Positions 61,640 through 64,000 of a stretch of DNA of 64,000 nucleotides are shown here, piece by piece. The position numbers and the translations under genes are program-made. Below the pieces are notes generated by a model. The model saw only the letters and a list, made by a program, of their open reading frames with translations. It ran no database searches and was not told the origin of the DNA. The DNA is from Bradyrhizobium sp. WSM471. Its GTDB lineage: Bacteria > Pseudomonadota > Alphaproteobacteria > Rhizobiales > Xanthobacteraceae. The stretch covers positions 5,208,001-5,272,000 of the forward strand of contig NZ_CM001442.1 of assembly GCF_000244915.1 (NCBI RefSeq), read 5' to 3'. Position 1 is the first letter of the stretch; each line of letters starts with the position of its first letter.

Positions 61640-62599
61640 ATGGACACGTCGGAGGACATTTTGCAACAGGCATCCCCGGACCTGGTCCGGGGATCGGAGA
61701 CGGCGCGCCGCAGCAAAGCGGCGCGGCTGTCGCCGTCCTTCATCTCCTGGCTTCAGGCCGGGCCGATGATGCTGGTGTTCCTCGCCTTCTTCCTGATCCC
61801 GCTCGTCTTCGTCGTCATCGTCTCGTTCTGGGACTACAACGAATACCAGTTGCTGCCGGCCTTCTCGGGCCGCGGCTACACCGACACGTTCGAGGGCTGC
61901 ATCGCGCAGCTCCCCGATCTCTGCACCATCGCCAAGACTTATCTGAAGACACTGAAGCTGTGCTTCCTCGTGTGGGTCATCACCCTCTTCATCGGCTTCT
62001 GGGTCGCCTACTTCCTCGCCTTCCACGTCAAGTCGAAAACCTGGCAGATGGGACTGTCGCTGCTCTGCACGATCCCGTTCTGGACCTCCAACGTGATCCG
62101 CATGATCGCCTGGATTCCGCTGCTCGGGCGCAATGGCCTTGTCAACTCAGGCTTGGTGAAGACGGGGCTGATCAACCATCCCGTTGAATGGCTGCTGTTC
62201 TCCGAATTCTCCGTGGTGCTGGCGCTGGTTCACCTCTTCACCTTCTTCATGGTGGTGCCGATCTTCAACTCGATGGTGCGCATCGACAAATCGCTGATCG
62301 AGGCCGCCTATGACGCCGGCGCGACCGGCTTCCAGACGCTGGTCAACGTCATCATCCCGCTCGCCAAGCCCGGCATCGTGATCGGCTCGATCTTCGTCAT
62401 CACCATCGTGATGGGCGACTTCATCACCATCGGCGTGATGGGCGGGCAGCAGATCGCGGCCGCCGGCAAGATCATCGAGACGCGGGTGAATGCGCTGCAA
62501 TTCCCGGCAGCAGCGGCCAACGCCGTGATCCTGCTCGTCATCACCTTCCTGATCATCACCATGATGTCGCGCATCGTCGACATCAAGAAGGAGCTCTAG
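61640..62599 (+). CDS. ABC transporter permease (PotB-like)
   Basis: A 319-aa inner-membrane permease with about six helices and the coupling-loop EAA motif AAYDAGATGFQTLVNVIIPLAKPG. The first helix follows about 30 polar residues (SWLQAGPMMLVFLAFFLIPL). The gene begins 4 bp after the binding protein's stop and ends 3 bp before the next permease, a tight operon. Confidence 0.93.
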   Translation: MDTSEDILQQASPDLVRGSETARRSKAARLSPSFISWLQAGPMMLVFLAFFLIPLVFVVIVSFWDYNEYQLLPAFSGRGYTDTFEGCIAQLPDLCTIAKTYLKTLKLCFLVWVITLFIGFWVAYFLAFHVKSKTWQMGLSLLCTIPFWTSNVIRMIAWIPLLGRNGLVNSGLVKTGLINHPVEWLLFSEFSVVLALVHLFTFFMVVPIFNSMVRIDKSLIEAAYDAGATGFQTLVNVIIPLAKPGIVIGSIFVITIVMGDFITIGVMGGQQIAAAGKIIETRVNALQFPAAAANAVILLVITFLIITMMSRIVDIKKEL

Positions 62600-62602
62600 A
62601 GC

Positions 62603-63481
62603 ATGAAGGAAGGACGCCCGCGCTCTTTCTACGTGCTCGCGATCTTCTTCGCGGCCTACACGCTGTTTCTCTACGGCCCGATGATCGCGATCTATGTGCT
62701 GTCGTTCCAGGGGCCGCAGGGCGGCCTCACCTTCCCGATGAACGGTGTGTCGACTTTCTGGATCGCAAAACTGTTCCAGGGCACCGGCATCGTCGATCTC
62801 GGCGCGGCCTTTCGCCGCTCGCTGCTGCTCGGCATTATCGTGATGATCGTCACCGTCGTTCTGTCGGTCGCCGCCGGCATGGCGTTTCGCCGCAAGTTCA
62901 AGGCGCAAAGCATCCTGTTCTACTCCGCGATCGCGAGCCTCATCGTGCCCTCGATCATCACTTCGCTCGGCATCTCGCTTGAATTCCGCATCATCGACGA
63001 TCTGATCAAGGGCACCATCAACGAGAATTTCGAAACCTCGATGGGCCTGCTCACCTCGGGCCTCGGTGCACATTTGACCTGGACGCTGCCGTTCGGCCTC
63101 CTCATCATGTTCGCGATCTTCAACCGCTTCGACCCGCGCCTTGAGGAAGCCGCGCGCGATCTCGGCGCGACGCCGTGGCAGGCCTTCCGTCATGTCGTGC
63201 TGCCGATCATCCTGCCTTCGGTGATCGGTATCGGCCTGTTCGGCTTCACCCTCTCCTGGGACGAGCTCGCACGCTCCAGCCAGGCGATCGGTGCGGTGAA
63301 CACGCTGCCGCTCGATCTCCAGGGCCTCACCACCACCGTGACCAACCCCGACATCTATGCGCTCGGCACCGTGATCTCCGCCGTCTCGTTCACGGTGATC
63401 AGCCTTGCGCTCGGCACCATCCACATGTTGAACAGGCGGCAGGCGGCCAAAGGCTCGGACGCCGGCAAAGGGCTTGTCTGA
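62603..63481 (+). CDS. ABC transporter permease (PotC-like)
   Basis: A 292-aa permease with about six helices. The EAA loop reads AARDLGATPWQAFRHVVLPIILPS, near perfect for this class. It pairs with the preceding permease to form the membrane channel. Only 4 bp separate it from the racemase gene, so the racemase is translated from the same message. Confidence 0.93.
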   Translation: MKEGRPRSFYVLAIFFAAYTLFLYGPMIAIYVLSFQGPQGGLTFPMNGVSTFWIAKLFQGTGIVDLGAAFRRSLLLGIIVMIVTVVLSVAAGMAFRRKFKAQSILFYSAIASLIVPSIITSLGISLEFRIIDDLIKGTINENFETSMGLLTSGLGAHLTWTLPFGLLIMFAIFNRFDPRLEEAARDLGATPWQAFRHVVLPIILPSVIGIGLFGFTLSWDELARSSQAIGAVNTLPLDLQGLTTTVTNPDIYALGTVISAVSFTVISLALGTIHMLNRRQAAKGSDAGKGLV

Positions 63482-63485
63482 TCTG

Positions 63486-64000
63486 ATGCGACTCCACGTC
63501 GTCAACCCCAACACCACGGCGTCGATGACGGCGAAGATCGCCGCCGCGGCGCGCAACATCGCCCTGCCCGACACATTGATCGACGCGCGCCAGCCCACGA
63601 TGGGCCCGGTCTCGATCGAGGGATTTTACGACGAGGCGTTCGCGGTGCCGGGCATGCTCGGCTGCATCCGCGAGGCCGACCGCGACGGCGCGGATGCGCA
63701 TGTCATCGCCTGCTTCGACGACACCGGCCTCGACGCCGCACGCGCCGCGGCAAAGGCACCCGTCATCGGCATTGGCGAGGCGGGCTTCCACATGGCGAGC
63801 CTGATCGCCGCGCGCTTCGCCGTGGTGACGACGCTCGGTGTCTCCATCGTGCCGATCGAACATAATTTGCGGAAATACGGCCTCGCCAATCGCTGCGTCC
63901 GCGTCCGCGCCGCCGAGGTGCCGGTGCTCGCGCTCGAGGAGCGCAACACCGATGCGCTCGCAAAAATCTCCACGGAAATCACGGCCGCGATCCGCGACGA
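63486..64000 (+). CDS. Aspartate/glutamate/hydantoin racemase family protein (partial, cut by window end)
   Basis: The first 171 residues of an Asp/Glu racemase superfamily member, hydantoin racemase-like. NPNTTASMTAKIAAAA is the family start. The N-terminal catalytic cysteine is in VIACFDDTGLDAAR, and VIGIGEAGFHM follows. Being in the transporter operon, it suggests the imported compound is a hydantoin, N-carbamoyl or related amino-acid derivative. No stop within the window. Confidence 0.88.
   Translation, partial: MRLHVVNPNTTASMTAKIAAAARNIALPDTLIDARQPTMGPVSIEGFYDEAFAVPGMLGCIREADRDGADAHVIACFDDTGLDAARAAAKAPVIGIGEAGFHMASLIAARFAVVTTLGVSIVPIEHNLRKYGLANRCVRVRAAEVPVLALEERNTDALAKISTEITAAIRD

Noticed and set aside
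1..64000. Search for tRNA, rRNA, intact insertion sequences, integrases or phage genes
   Set aside because: No T-loop-type tRNA ends, transposase motifs or phage structural proteins were seen by eye; a covariance-model scan would settle the tRNA point.

Overview
The window looks like chromosomal DNA of a Bradyrhizobium-type alphaproteobacterium (order Hyphomicrobiales). The evidence is uniformly GC-rich coding sequence, frequent GTG and TTG starts with good Shine-Dalgarno sequences, many small lineage-type exported or membrane proteins, palindromic repeats of the 'tcattgcgagcgcagcgaag' and 'gtagcccggatg' types, and two spaced TTAA pairs matching the alphaproteobacterial CtrA box. The assignment rests on family recognition, not on a search. 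I saw no rRNA, tRNA, CRISPR array, prophage or intact insertion sequence. The right end cuts a racemase gene.

Layout. 0-9.3 kb: a GFA-type zinc protein, a secreted cytochrome c/PQQ quinoprotein, two small methyltransferases, a cluster of tiny membrane or secreted proteins (two of them only 35-36 aa), an Omp25-like beta-barrel protein, a lipoprotein, a repetitive His-rich exported protein and a TPR protein. 9.3-20 kb: two convergent hydrolases, NAD kinase followed by a response regulator and an Hpt protein (a possible phosphorelay), a DUF2336 protein, a lytic transglycosylase with a CtrA-like box upstream, hisI, folE, an IscU-like scaffold lacking the third cysteine, and a membrane-anchored ClpP-like protein. 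20-27.4 kb: yidD, a small membrane protein whose ribosome binding site lies in an 11-bp hairpin, an amino-acid permease coupled to an unknown exported protein, a hydrolase lipoprotein, a GrlR-like protein and an MFS exporter.

27.5-43 kb: thrS, a higBA toxin-antitoxin pair, a nitroreductase, a beta-lactamase-fold hydrolase, a PAS-GGDEF-EAL protein, a 1-kb gene-free repeat island, a divergent LysR/oxidoreductase pair, a patatin lipase, a CBS protein, a rhomboid protease and a second CtrA box. 43-56 kb: a PAS_5 protein, a secreted YxFxxD protein, a GNAT protein, a DEAD-box helicase, a cupin, a VOC protein, a zinc alcohol dehydrogenase, a palindromic repeat cluster, two MFS transporters, a tandem-PilZ protein followed by a LapG-like cysteine protease, and a CYTH-CHAD protein.

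56.4-64 kb is a substrate-uptake region: an IclR regulator with a Bug-type binding protein, then a GntR/FCD regulator divergent from a four-gene polyamine/opine-type ABC transporter operon that runs into an Asp/Glu/hydantoin racemase gene. Paired operator-like repeats sit in the divergent promoter. The strongest leads for new biology are the sequestered ribosome binding site (20693-20729), the phosphorelay pair behind nadK, the ClpP-like protein with a Cys-flanked serine, the PilZ/LapG-like neighbourhood, and palindromic repeats that show a compensatory base change.
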